From Demequina sp. NBRC 110056 (GTDB lineage: Bacteria; Actinomycetota; Actinomycetes; Actinomycetales; Demequinaceae): 64,000 nucleotides of DNA. The position numbers and the translations under genes were made by a program. Below are positions 31,221 to 39,844 of the stretch, one piece after another. The DNA lies in NCBI RefSeq assembly GCF_002090155.1, contig NZ_BBRM01000007.1, positions 62,001 through 126,000 of the forward strand, given 5' to 3'. Below the pieces are notes generated by a model. The model was not told the DNA's origin and searched no databases. It saw nothing but the letters and a program-made list of their open reading frames with translations. The first letter of the stretch is position 1, and every line of letters begins with the position of its first letter.

Positions 31221-32857
31221 GGGGCCGCCTGGGACGTCGCGCCGGCGAGGGCTCGCGCCAGGTCGCCGAGGCCGTCGCGCCGCTGGGTCCGCGCGAGGAA
31301 GCCCTGCGGCAGCGGTGCCGGCAGTGGGCTCACGCCCTGGGCGCCGAGCAGGCGCTTGGCGACCAGCTCGGCGGAGATGAGGCAGATGGGCACGCCGATC
31401 CCGGGCGCGGTGGACGCGCCGGCGAAGAGCAGGTTGTCGACCTTGGCGGAGACGTTGCTCGGTCGGAACATCGCGGACTGCGCGAGCGTGTGCTCGAGGC
31501 CGAGAGCGCCGCCCTGGAAGGCCGACAGCGACGTGGCGAAGTCCGAGGGCGTGAGCATCGCCTTGACCGAGGTTCGGGAGCGCAGGTCCGGCACGCCCGC
31601 CCAGGCGCCGACCTGGTCCAGGTAGCGGGCCGCGTGGTGCTCGAGGCCGGCACGGGACGTCGCCGTGGCACCGAGCGAGGGGTCCGCGGGGAACGGCACG
31701 AGCATCACGAGGTTCTCGTGGCCGTCGGGAGCGGTGGAGGGGTCTGTGGCGGTGGTGCGCGACACGTACACGGACGCCGGATGCGGCACGGTGCGCTCGG
31801 TCATGATCGAGCGGAAGTTCGCCTCCCAGTCGCGCGTGAAGAACAGCGAGTGATGCTCGAGCTCGGGCAGCTCGCCCTCGACCCCAGCCATGACGAGCAG
31901 CGCGCTGACGCCGGGACGCATCCGCCGCCACGAGGATGAGGGACGCGTGCGCCACGGGGCCTCGAGCAGCTGGGTCTCCGTGTGGTGGAGGTCCGCGGTC
32001 GACACCACGGCATCGGCGTCGTAGGACACCCCGGATCGCAGGCGCACGCCGGTCGCGCGGCCAGACTCGACCGTGATGCGGGCGACGTCGGCGTCGGTGA
32101 CGATGCGCACGCCCTCGTCTCGCGCGGCCGTGGCGAGGGCGTCGATCACGGCATACAGACCGCCGCGTGGGTAGCGCACGCCGTCCACCAGGTCGAGGTG
32201 GCTCATGAGCTGGAACAGCGACGGAACGCGGTCGGGCGCCGAGCCCAGGAACACCGCGTGGTAGCCGAGCAGCTGACGCAGGCGCGGGTCGGCAACCTTG
32301 GACGCGATGGCGGAGCCGAGCGTGCGCGTCAGCAGCGGTGCCAGCTGCGGCAGCCGCTTGAGCACCGAGGCGTCCGCTAGCGAGAGGGGGTTCTCGAAGG
32401 TCGTGTAGAGGAACCGGTCAAGCGCGAGGCGGTACAGCTCGGTCGCGTGGCGTGCATAGTCAGCGACCGCACTACCATCGCCGGGGCTCATGGCCTCGAA
32501 GGCCGCCCAGTTGGTCTCGGGGGAGGAGGTGACGTCGAGAACCTCGGCCGCGCGCGCATCGGCGCTCTCGAAGAACACCCGGTAGCGGGGGTCGAGGTCG
32601 ATGAGGTCGAGCTCGGTGTCGACGCTGCGTCCCAGCAGGGAGAAGAAGTGCTCGAACGCCTCGGGCATGAGGTACCAGGACGGACCGGTGTCGAAGGTGA
32701 AGCCCTCGACCTCGAGGCGGCCGGCCCGACCTCCGACGCGCGAGTGTCGCTCGAGCAGGGTGACGTCGGCGCCTCCGCGGGCGAGCAGCGCCGCGGTCGC
32801 GAGGCCGCTCACGCCGCCGCCGATGACGACCACGCGGTCGCCGGCGCGCGCGCTCAT
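31217..32857 (-). CDS. crtI: Phytoene desaturase
   Basis: A 546-residue FAD-dependent desaturase that converts phytoene to lycopene. The N-terminal dinucleotide-binding motif is VVVIGGGVSGLATAALLARGGADVTLLERHSRVGGRAG, followed by FTFDTGPSWYLMPEAFEHFF. The C-terminal signature LEHTLAQSAMFRPSNVSAKVDNLLFAGASTAPGIGVPICLISAELVAKRL is the bacterial CrtI type. The ATG overlaps the crtB stop. A 30-residue tail after the conserved end is slightly longer than usual. Confidence 0.94.
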   Translation of the reverse strand: MSARAGDRVVVIGGGVSGLATAALLARGGADVTLLERHSRVGGRAGRLEVEGFTFDTGPSWYLMPEAFEHFFSLLGRSVDTELDLIDLDPRYRVFFESADARAAEVLDVTSSPETNWAAFEAMSPGDGSAVADYARHATELYRLALDRFLYTTFENPLSLADASVLKRLPQLAPLLTRTLGSAIASKVADPRLRQLLGYHAVFLGSAPDRVPSLFQLMSHLDLVDGVRYPRGGLYAVIDALATAARDEGVRIVTDADVARITVESGRATGVRLRSGVSYDADAVVSTADLHHTETQLLEAPWRTRPSSSWRRMRPGVSALLVMAGVEGELPELEHHSLFFTRDWEANFRSIMTERTVPHPASVYVSRTTATDPSTAPDGHENLVMLVPFPADPSLGATATSRAGLEHHAARYLDQVGAWAGVPDLRSRTSVKAMLTPSDFATSLSAFQGGALGLEHTLAQSAMFRPSNVSAKVDNLLFAGASTAPGIGVPICLISAELVAKRLLGAQGVSPLPAPLPQGFLARTQRRDGLGDLARALAGATSQAAP

Positions 32858-33855
32858 GCCGTCGCCGCCGTCGTCGACCCCGGCGTCGCGGCTCCGCGGT
32901 GCGCGAGGTTGCGCGCGGCGAGCACGAGCTTGGTCTGGTTCGGGACGCGGATGCGCCGCCCCGCCAGCTCGGAGGCAGGCGTGGCGGCGATGCGGTCGAG
33001 CAGCCGCTCGTAGATGTCGACGGTGGTGCGCACGCCCACCTGCGCGCGCCGCGGGAGCCGCGCGAGCGGGCCGCGTGCGGCGTCGAGGTCCGCGCGGCAG
33101 TCCGCGACAAGCTCCGCGAGCCGATGGTCGGTCAAAGACGAGGCCGTGACGCCAGGGAAGTAGCTCCGGCCCAGCTCGGCGGTGTCCGCGCCCAGGTCTC
33201 GCAGGAAGTTGACCTTCTGGTAGGCGGATCCGAGGCTGCGCGCCCCGGCGCGCAGCTCCGGGTCAAGGGGCCGCGGCCCGGTGCTCGTGTTGACGAACAC
33301 CGCGAGGCACATCTCGCCCACGACCTCCGCGGAGCCGTGGATGTACGCGGCGAGCGAGGCCTCATCGTGCTGGGTACGCAATAGGTCCATCCGCATCGAC
33401 GCAAAGAACGGGTCCACGAGCTCGCGCTCGATGCCCACGGCCCGGGCGGTAGATCCGAAGGCGTGGGCCACGAGGTTCGTGGAGAACGACCCGCCCATCG
33501 CGCGTTCGACCTCGGCCTCGAAGCCGTCGAGCAGCGTCGCGGCGTCGGGCCCCTGGTACGTGTCGACGATCTCGTCGGCGACGCGCACCATGGCGTAGAC
33601 GGATTCGATGTGGCGTCGCTGCGCGCGCGGCAGGAGGCGCGTGCCGAGGCCGAAGGAGGTCGAGTACCGGCTGATCACCTGCGCCGCGGCGGCCTGCGCC
33701 GCCTCGTCGTAGAGCTCCAGGGAGGTGTCCTGCGCGGGGTGAGCCACGGCTTCTGGTGTCCCCGAGTCAGGTGTCCCCGGGTCAGGCGCCGCGGTGTGAG
33801 TCGGCTCTGCGTCACGCGTCCCCTCAGGCGCCGTGCTGCCGCGGCGACGCCTCAT
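32854..33855 (-). CDS. crtB: Phytoene synthase
   Basis: A 333-residue trans-isoprenyl synthase that joins two geranylgeranyl diphosphates head-to-head. Asp-rich motifs are VRVADEIVD (about residue 92) and NFLRDLGAD (about 220); RYSTSFGLGTRLLP and GEMCLAVF are also family markers. The first about 45 residues are a Pro/Thr/Ala-rich extension with a repeat (PDSGTPDSGTP-like), so a later start inside it is possible; I kept the ATG that overlaps the crtE stop. Confidence 0.92.
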   Translation of the reverse strand: MRRRRGSTAPEGTRDAEPTHTAAPDPGTPDSGTPEAVAHPAQDTSLELYDEAAQAAAAQVISRYSTSFGLGTRLLPRAQRRHIESVYAMVRVADEIVDTYQGPDAATLLDGFEAEVERAMGGSFSTNLVAHAFGSTARAVGIERELVDPFFASMRMDLLRTQHDEASLAAYIHGSAEVVGEMCLAVFVNTSTGPRPLDPELRAGARSLGSAYQKVNFLRDLGADTAELGRSYFPGVTASSLTDHRLAELVADCRADLDAARGPLARLPRRAQVGVRTTVDIYERLLDRIAATPASELAGRRIRVPNQTKLVLAARNLAHRGAATPGSTTAATA

Positions 33856-34934
33856 GACGCGCGGCCGTCCAGCGCGTCGACGAGGCCGAGCAGGTAGCCG
33901 CTGAGCGGCGCCGGGACACGCTCCCGCGCGATGCGGGAGGCCTGGCGGGCGTGCTGGCGCGCGATCGCGAGCACCCGTCCGCGGGCCCCGGTCTCCTCCA
34001 GAACCTCGCGCACCTGAGCGGCGCCGTCCTCATCGAGATCCTCGGACCCGACGTGGCGGTCGAGGACCTCGAGCTGCGCCGGCGACGCCGCGGCGTACGC
34101 CTGGCGCATGAGCTCCGTGCGCTTGCCGGCGCGCAGGTCGGACAGGTTCGACTTGCCCGTGACCTCGGGGTCGCCGAACACCCCGAGGTCGTCGTCGACC
34201 AGCTGGAAGCTGAGGCCGAGCGAGGTGCCGATCCGCTCGAGGTGGGTGATCATCGTCGGGTCCGCGCCCGCGATCGTCGCGCCCGCGAGCAGCGGCACCA
34301 CGCACGAGTACGTGGCCGTCTTGAGCTCCGCGACCGTCAGCGGCTCGGCCTCGTCGACCGGGGTGATGTCGCCGCACATGTCGAGCAGCTCGCCGGCGAT
34401 GGTGGCGCGGATCGCGCGCGTCACGAGCTCGAGGCACGCCAGCCGGTGGTGCGCGGGCAGGTGGGACCGGGCGATCATGTCGTAGGTGCTCGACAGCGCG
34501 AGGTCGCCGCTGAGAAGCGCGGCGGTGAGGACGTGGTCGTCCTCTCGCGCACCCGGCAGGCCGTGGCCCGAGAGCTCGGCCCGCCGCGAGCCCGCCACGT
34601 TGGGCCGGCCGCGCCGCACCTCGTCGTGGTCGAGGATGTCGTCGTGCACGAGCATCGCCGTGTGGAGCATCTCCATCGCCGCGGCGACGGGCACGATCGC
34701 GTCGGTGTCCTCGCCGCCAAGCCCGGTGTACGCCGCGAGGGTCAGCGCGGGGCGGAGGTTCTTGCCGCCCGTGAACTGCTCGCCGAGGCGGTGCCACAGG
34801 CGGGCGTACTCCTCGCCGGCCTGCGGCAGCGCGGTGGGCACGCCTTCGACGTGCGCGGTCAGGGCCGCCTCGACCAGGGCGAGGCGGGCGTCGACGGACG
34901 CCTGGAGGTCCTGGGGGGTCATCACCGGTGACAT
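33852..34934 (-). CDS. crtE: Geranylgeranyl diphosphate synthase (polyprenyl synthase)
   Basis: A 360-residue all-helical prenyl synthase. First Asp-rich motif LVHDDILDHDEVRRGRP and second LVDDDLGVFGDPEVTGKSNLSDLRAGKRT are complete; GGKNLRPALTL binds isopentenyl diphosphate. It makes the C20 precursor for crtB and is the first gene of the operon. I chose the ATG at 34934 because GAGG lies 5 bases upstream; longer readings begin at 34970. A 20-codon open frame with a better ribosome site ends 10 bases before this start and may couple translation. A GGPP role is inferred from context; chain length cannot be read with certainty. Confidence 0.9.
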   Translation of the reverse strand: MSPVMTPQDLQASVDARLALVEAALTAHVEGVPTALPQAGEEYARLWHRLGEQFTGGKNLRPALTLAAYTGLGGEDTDAIVPVAAAMEMLHTAMLVHDDILDHDEVRRGRPNVAGSRRAELSGHGLPGAREDDHVLTAALLSGDLALSSTYDMIARSHLPAHHRLACLELVTRAIRATIAGELLDMCGDITPVDEAEPLTVAELKTATYSCVVPLLAGATIAGADPTMITHLERIGTSLGLSFQLVDDDLGVFGDPEVTGKSNLSDLRAGKRTELMRQAYAAASPAQLEVLDRHVGSEDLDEDGAAQVREVLEETGARGRVLAIARQHARQASRIARERVPAPLSGYLLGLVDALDGRAS

Positions 34935-34944
34935 GGTGCCTCGG

Positions 34945-35007
34945 TCAACACGTCGCGAAGTCGTCGGCATTCCCGGCCGGCTTGGTCGCTGAAGTCCACG
35001 TGCGCAT
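34945..35007 (-). CDS. Possible 20-residue leader peptide before crtE
   Basis: ATG at 35007 is preceded by AGGGAGAGGG at good spacing. The frame encodes MRTWTSATKPAGNADDFATC and ends 10 bases before the crtE ATG. It could be a translated leader that couples ribosomes to crtE, or the remains of an older start. The surrounding 34935-35167 has no other gene; repeats of TGCACCCG (about 35081 and 35110) lie in the probable promoter region. Confidence 0.3.
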   Translation of the reverse strand: MRTWTSATKPAGNADDFATC

Positions 35008-35167
35008 CGTCCCTCTCCCTGGTTCCGAGCGCGCTGGCTGCGCGCCCCTCACCCCTACTTCCGTCCGAGGGAGGGGTTTGGATGCACCCGTTCCGAAGAA
35101 CTTCTCCGTGCACCCGCAGGTGCGCGGCTGAGCAGGCGCCGATGCGCGTGACGCCTGTCATCGAGCG

Positions 35168-37333
35168 TTACGGCGACGGGGCGACGGTGGGTTGCGGCTG
35201 CGGACCCTTCGACAGGACCAGCGTCACCTGGGTCCCCGGCGCCACCTGGGTGCCGCCGTTGGGGTTCTGCGAGATGACCGAGCCCGAGGGCACGTTGTCG
35301 TCGAACTGCTCCGCGCCGTAGGTGAAGGTCAGGCCCTGCGTGCCGAGCTGGCGCTCGGCCTCCGACTGGCCCAGCCCGGTGACGTCGGGGACGGCCACCG
35401 TGGACGGCGCCGTGGCGACCTCCATCTGCACCGTCGAGCGCTGCGGGACCTTGCCGGGGCTCGGGTTCTGGCTGAGCACCGTGCCGGCGGCGACCGAGTC
35501 GTCCTCCACATCGGTGAAGTCGGGGATGAGGCTGAGGTCAGCGAGGGCGGCGCGTGCGGCATCCTCGTCCATGCCGACGAGGTCCGGAAGCTCGACCTGG
35601 CCGCTCGACACGTACAGCACCACGGACGATCCGCCGGGAACCTCGGTGCCCTCCTCAGGGTCGGTCCGCGTGACGCGGTCGGCCTCGAAGTCGGGGTCGT
35701 CCTCGGTCTCGACGCGCGAGACGGTGAGGCCCGCGGCCTCGATGCGCTGGATCGCGGTCTCCTGCTCGAGGCTGCGCACGGAGGGCACCTCGACGGACTC
35801 GGGCCCGGCGGAGACGAACAGCGTCACGGTGGGCGGGCCGTCGGACGGTGCGGCGGCGGCCGCGCTCATGGCGAGCGCCATGGCCTCGCCCTCCTCGGTC
35901 CACGTGAGCTCCGTGCCGACCTCGGGGTCGGTGCGGGTCACGAGGCCCTCCTCTTGCTCCGTGCTGGCCTCCTGCTGGGTCTCGACGACGAAGCCCAGCT
36001 CCTCGAGGGCGGCTCGGGCCTCGGGCTCCTCCATCCCGACCACGTCGGGGATGGTGGCCGACTGGGTCTCGACCTCGTCCCCGCCGGAGTCGCGCATGAA
36101 CAGCCACAGGATGAGGATGATGGCGAGCAGCGCGGCGACGCCGAGCGAGATCCACAGGATCATCTTGCGGCGGCGGGCGTCCTCGTCGTCCACGAGGTCG
36201 TGCTCGTCGGTGACGGTCACGGCCGAGGACTGGGGCGGCGGCACGGAGGCCGGCGCGTCGGAGCCGACGGCGGCCCAGGGGGCGCCAGCGGACGTCATCA
36301 CCTGGGTCTCGCCTGTGACGGGCGCATCGGTCACCGGCATCGCCTGGGTGGGCTGGTCCACGAGGGGGTTCTCGCCGGTGTTGGCGCTCGCGGCGGCCGC
36401 GGCGGCGACGCCGGCCGCGCCCGCGCCGAAAGCCGCCGAGCCGACGGCGATCGCACCGGTCGAGGGGCTCAGCGGGGCGCCGCCCATGACCGCGCGCAGG
36501 TCGCCCAGGAACTCCTGTGCGGTCGCGTAGCGCTGGTTGCGGTCCTTGGCGAGCGAGCGCAGCACGACCTGGTCGAGCTGCGGCGGCACGTCGGACGCGA
36601 ACGAGGACGGCTTGGGCGCCTCCTCGCGCACGTGCTGGTACGCGACGGAGACGGGGGAATCGCCCACGAACGGCGGGCGGCCGGTGAGCAGCTCGAACAG
36701 CAGGCAGCCCACGGAGTACAGGTCGGAGCGGGCATCGACGGTCTCGCCGCGGGCCTGCTCGGGGGACAGGTACTGCGCGGTGCCCACGACGGCCTGCGTC
36801 TGGGTCATGGTGTTGCCGGCGTCCGCGAGGGCGCGGGCGATGCCGAAGTCCATGACCTTGACGGCGCCCGTGGGGGTCAGCATGACGTTGGCGGGCTTGA
36901 TGTCGCGGTGGACCAGGCCCGCGTGGTGGGCGTAGTCGAGCGCCGTGAGGACGCCCGTCGCGATCTCGATGGCCTCGTCGATGGGAGCGGCGACGTCGCC
37001 CTTGAGGATGTCGCGGACCGTGTGGCCCTCGACGTACTCCATGACGATGAACGGCACGGCCTGCGGCGCCCCGCTGGGGCTCGTCGAGGTCTCCTCGCCC
37101 GTGTCGTACACGGCGACGATCGCGGGGTGGTTCAGGCCTGCAGCCGCCTGCGCCTCGCGGCGGAAGCGGGTCTGGAAAGAGGGGTCGCGCGCGAGGTCGG
37201 CGCGCAGGATCTTGATGGCGACCGTGCGTCCCAGGCGCGTGTCGTAGCCGATGTGCACCTCGGCCATGCCGCCGCGGCCGATGAGCTCGCCGACCTCATA
37301 ACGGCCGGCCAGGATCTTCGCGTCGTCAGTCAT
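35168..37333 (-). CDS. pknB: Serine/threonine protein kinase PknB with PASTA domains
   Basis: A 721-residue receptor kinase that senses muropeptides or lipid II and controls cell-wall growth. The kinase domain (about 10-275) has GRGGMAEV, the VAIK lysine, HRDIKPANVM, DFGIA and the activation loop TMTQTQAVVGTAQYLSPEQA with phosphorylatable Thr residues. A juxtamembrane Ala/Thr-rich stretch follows, then one helix (MILWISLGVAALLAIILILWLFM, about 397-420). Four PASTA repeats lie outside; the first has an Ala-rich insert (AMALAMSAAAAAPSDG). The ATG at 37333 has AAGGA upstream. It is the last gene of the fhaA-fhaB-pstP-rodA-pbpA-pknA-pknB run. Confidence 0.96.
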   Translation of the reverse strand: MTDDAKILAGRYEVGELIGRGGMAEVHIGYDTRLGRTVAIKILRADLARDPSFQTRFRREAQAAAGLNHPAIVAVYDTGEETSTSPSGAPQAVPFIVMEYVEGHTVRDILKGDVAAPIDEAIEIATGVLTALDYAHHAGLVHRDIKPANVMLTPTGAVKVMDFGIARALADAGNTMTQTQAVVGTAQYLSPEQARGETVDARSDLYSVGCLLFELLTGRPPFVGDSPVSVAYQHVREEAPKPSSFASDVPPQLDQVVLRSLAKDRNQRYATAQEFLGDLRAVMGGAPLSPSTGAIAVGSAAFGAGAAGVAAAAAASANTGENPLVDQPTQAMPVTDAPVTGETQVMTSAGAPWAAVGSDAPASVPPPQSSAVTVTDEHDLVDDEDARRRKMILWISLGVAALLAIILILWLFMRDSGGDEVETQSATIPDVVGMEEPEARAALEELGFVVETQQEASTEQEEGLVTRTDPEVGTELTWTEEGEAMALAMSAAAAAPSDGPPTVTLFVSAGPESVEVPSVRSLEQETAIQRIEAAGLTVSRVETEDDPDFEADRVTRTDPEEGTEVPGGSSVVLYVSSGQVELPDLVGMDEDAARAALADLSLIPDFTDVEDDSVAAGTVLSQNPSPGKVPQRSTVQMEVATAPSTVAVPDVTGLGQSEAERQLGTQGLTFTYGAEQFDDNVPSGSVISQNPNGGTQVAPGTQVTLVLSKGPQPQPTVAPSP

Positions 37334-37373
37334 CAGTCCTTCAGTCTCCCCAGTTCTGGGCGGTCTTCGGTGG

Positions 37374-38381
37374 TCATTGTCCCACTGATCGTGCGGAGCG
37401 CCCGCGAGGCGGGGCATCCGGGCGTGGGCGGTACTCCTTGGGCGCGATGCTCGGTGGCATCGTGCGCCCGGGGCGTCCTCGGGTGCGGGTTCCCTCCGAG
37501 GGGGACGATGCGCTGGTCGGGTCGACCGTCGCAGCCGTGGGTGGGGTGAGGGGGGCGCCGGGTTCGCGCAGCCTCAGTGAGGTCAGGCGCTCGAGCAGCG
37601 CGGGCGCGGTGCGCGGCCGCTTGCGCGGGTTCTTCTCGAGCAGGTCCTCGATGAGCCGCGCGAGGTCGGGCGACACGGTCTGCGGCAGCGCCGGGACGGG
37701 CTCGTTGACGTGCGCGATCGCGATGTCGACCGCCGTCGCGGCGGTGAAGGGACGCTTGCCCACCACCGACTCGTACGCGATGATCCCGAGCGCGTAGAGG
37801 TCCGACGCGGGCGTCGCCGGCTTCCCGAGCGCGAGCTCCGGGGCGAGGTACTGGGCGGTGCCCATCACCATGCCCGTCTGGGTGAGGGTGGTCTGGTCCA
37901 TCGAGCGCGAGACGCCGAAGTCGGTGATGCGCACCACGTCGCCCTCGGCGATCAGCAGGTTGCCCGGCTTGATGTCGCGGTGCATCACGCCGGCGTCATG
38001 TGCGGCGCTGAGGCCCCGCGTGGTGCCCACCATGATCCGCACGAGGCGGTCCTCGGCGAGGGTCCGCTCGCGCTCGATGACGGTGGACAGCGGCTCGCCC
38101 TCCACGAGCTCCATGACGAGATAGGCGGTGCCCTCCTGGTCGCCGTAGTCGAAGACCTGGGCGATGTTCTCGTGGGCGAGGCCGGCGGCGTTCTTCGCCT
38201 CGTTGCGGAAGCGCTTGAGGAACGTCTCGTTGGCCGCGGCGCCCTCCTTGAGGACCTTGACCGCGACGGGACGGTCGAGCTCGGAGTCGGTGCCGCGCCA
38301 CACCTCGCCCATGCCGCCCACGGCGAGCAGGCTCGTGAGGACGTAGCGCCCGCCGAGGGTGGTGCCGGAGGAGATGCTCAC
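37374..38381 (-). CDS. pknA: Serine/threonine protein kinase PknA, apparently soluble
   Basis: A 335-residue kinase. Key motifs are LAVGGMGEVWRG (Gly loop), VAVKVL (Lys), MHRDIKPGNLL, TDFGVSRS and the activation loop TTLTQTGMVMGTAQYLAPELALG. The C-terminal about 60 residues are Pro/Arg/Thr-rich and polar, and I see no transmembrane helix, whereas mycobacterial PknA has one. It phosphorylates cell-shape and division proteins in mycobacteria. The GTG start overlaps the pbpA stop (GTGA). The 40-base gap to pknB is short, so one transcript is likely. The lost membrane anchor could be real or could reflect a frame change near the 3' end; I see no downstream frame that restores a helix. Confidence 0.92.
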   Translation of the reverse strand: MSISSGTTLGGRYVLTSLLAVGGMGEVWRGTDSELDRPVAVKVLKEGAAANETFLKRFRNEAKNAAGLAHENIAQVFDYGDQEGTAYLVMELVEGEPLSTVIERERTLAEDRLVRIMVGTTRGLSAAHDAGVMHRDIKPGNLLIAEGDVVRITDFGVSRSMDQTTLTQTGMVMGTAQYLAPELALGKPATPASDLYALGIIAYESVVGKRPFTAATAVDIAIAHVNEPVPALPQTVSPDLARLIEDLLEKNPRKRPRTAPALLERLTSLRLREPGAPLTPPTAATVDPTSASSPSEGTRTRGRPGRTMPPSIAPKEYRPRPDAPPRGRSARSVGQ

Positions 38382-39844
38382 AGGTCGCCCTCCGCATCGA
38401 GGCGCAGCGCCTCCTGCATGACGGCCTTCGCGATGGGCGCGGCGAGCGAGCCGCCCGTGGACCCGGTCTGGCCGGCGCTCTCCTCGACGATCACGGCGAG
38501 GGCGACGACGGGGTCCTCCGCTGGGGCGAAGGACACGAACCATGCGTGCGGCGGCGTGTCCCGCCCGGTCTCCGCGGTGCCCGTCTTGCCCGCGACCTCG
38601 ACGCCGCTGATCGCCGCCGCGCGGCCCGAGCCGTTGCTCACCACCTCGACCATCATGTCCTGGAGGTCGTCGGAGTCCGCGCGCGTCATGGACTCCCGCA
38701 TGACCTCGGGCTCGGTGGTGGAGATGACCTTGAGGTCGGGCGCGCGGACCGTGTCGACGAGGTAGGGGGTCATGAGCGTGCCGTCGTTGCCGATCGCCGC
38801 GGCGACCATCGCCATCTGCAGCGGCGTGGCGCGCACGTCGTACTGACCGATCGAGCTCATCGCGACCTGCGACTCGTTCGGGTCCTCGGGCAGGCGCGAG
38901 GCGGTCACCGGCAGCGGGATGTCGAGGGGCTCGCCCCAGCCGAAGGCCTCGGCCTTGCGCTCGAGCACACCCCAGCCCAGGGTCATGCCGAGGTCCGCGA
39001 AGGCCGTGTTGCAGCTGATGCGCAGCGCGTCCTGGAGGGACATGTGGCCGTCCGCCGCGCACGCCTCGCCGCCGTAGTTGCCGATGGTCGCGGTGGTTCC
39101 CGGCAGCTCGAGCTCCTGCGGCGCGTACAGCTGGGTGTCCGGCGTGTAGCCCGCCTCGAGCGCGGCCGCGGAGACCACGAGCTTGAACGTCGAGCCCGGC
39201 GGGTAGGTGTCGCCGCCGATGGCGCGGTTGATGAGCGGACCGTCCTCGCGCGCGAGGAGCTCCTCGTAGGCCGAGTTCACCTCGCCGGTGTCGTGGCTCG
39301 CGAGCACCGTCGGGTCGTACGTGGGGCTCGTGACCATCGCGAGGATCGCGCCCGTCTCTGGGTCGAGGGCGACGACGGCGCCGGCGCGGTCCCCGAGCTG
39401 CTCGGCGGCGACCTGTTGGAGCGAGCCCTTGAGCGTGGTCTCGACCGCGGCGCCCTGCTGCTGCTCGCCGGAGAACAGGTTGCCCAGCCGGGTCCAGAAC
39501 AGCTCGTCGGCGTTGCCGCTGAGGAGCTCGTTCTCGGTCTGCTCGAGCCCCGAGCGGCCGTAGACGATCGAGTAGAAGCCGCTCGCGGAGGCGAACAGCG
39601 GGCCGTCGGCATAGGTGCGCTGGTAGTTGAAGCTGTCGTCGCTCGGGGTCGACCACACCACGGCCTCGCCGTCGACCACGATGGGGCCGCGGAAGTTGCC
39701 GTACTCGCGGTACAGGGTGCGCACGTTGCGCGGGTCCTGGTTGAGGTCGTCGGCGTTGATCACCTGGATCCACGACGCCGCGCCCATGAGGGCGAGGAAC
39801 AGCAGCAGCACGATCACGGTCAGCCGGCGCGCGGGCTCGTTCAT
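38378..39844 (-). CDS. pbpA: Class B penicillin-binding protein PbpA
   Basis: A 488-residue transpeptidase acting outside the membrane with RodA. The N-terminal anchor is LTVIVLLLFLALMGAASWIQVIN. The penicillin-binding domain shows STFK (in GDTYPPGSTFKLV), SCN (in LRISCNTAFADLG) and KTGTAE (in GVEVAGKTGTAETG). Its length equals mycobacterial PbpA (about 490). The ATG overlaps the rodA stop by 4 bases. The locus order fhaA to pknB marks it as the elongation or septal PBP partner regulated by the neighbouring kinases. Confidence 0.95.
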   Translation of the reverse strand: MNEPARRLTVIVLLLFLALMGAASWIQVINADDLNQDPRNVRTLYREYGNFRGPIVVDGEAVVWSTPSDDSFNYQRTYADGPLFASASGFYSIVYGRSGLEQTENELLSGNADELFWTRLGNLFSGEQQQGAAVETTLKGSLQQVAAEQLGDRAGAVVALDPETGAILAMVTSPTYDPTVLASHDTGEVNSAYEELLAREDGPLINRAIGGDTYPPGSTFKLVVSAAALEAGYTPDTQLYAPQELELPGTTATIGNYGGEACAADGHMSLQDALRISCNTAFADLGMTLGWGVLERKAEAFGWGEPLDIPLPVTASRLPEDPNESQVAMSSIGQYDVRATPLQMAMVAAAIGNDGTLMTPYLVDTVRAPDLKVISTTEPEVMRESMTRADSDDLQDMMVEVVSNGSGRAAAISGVEVAGKTGTAETGRDTPPHAWFVSFAPAEDPVVALAVIVEESAGQTGSTGGSLAAPIAKAVMQEALRLDAEGDL

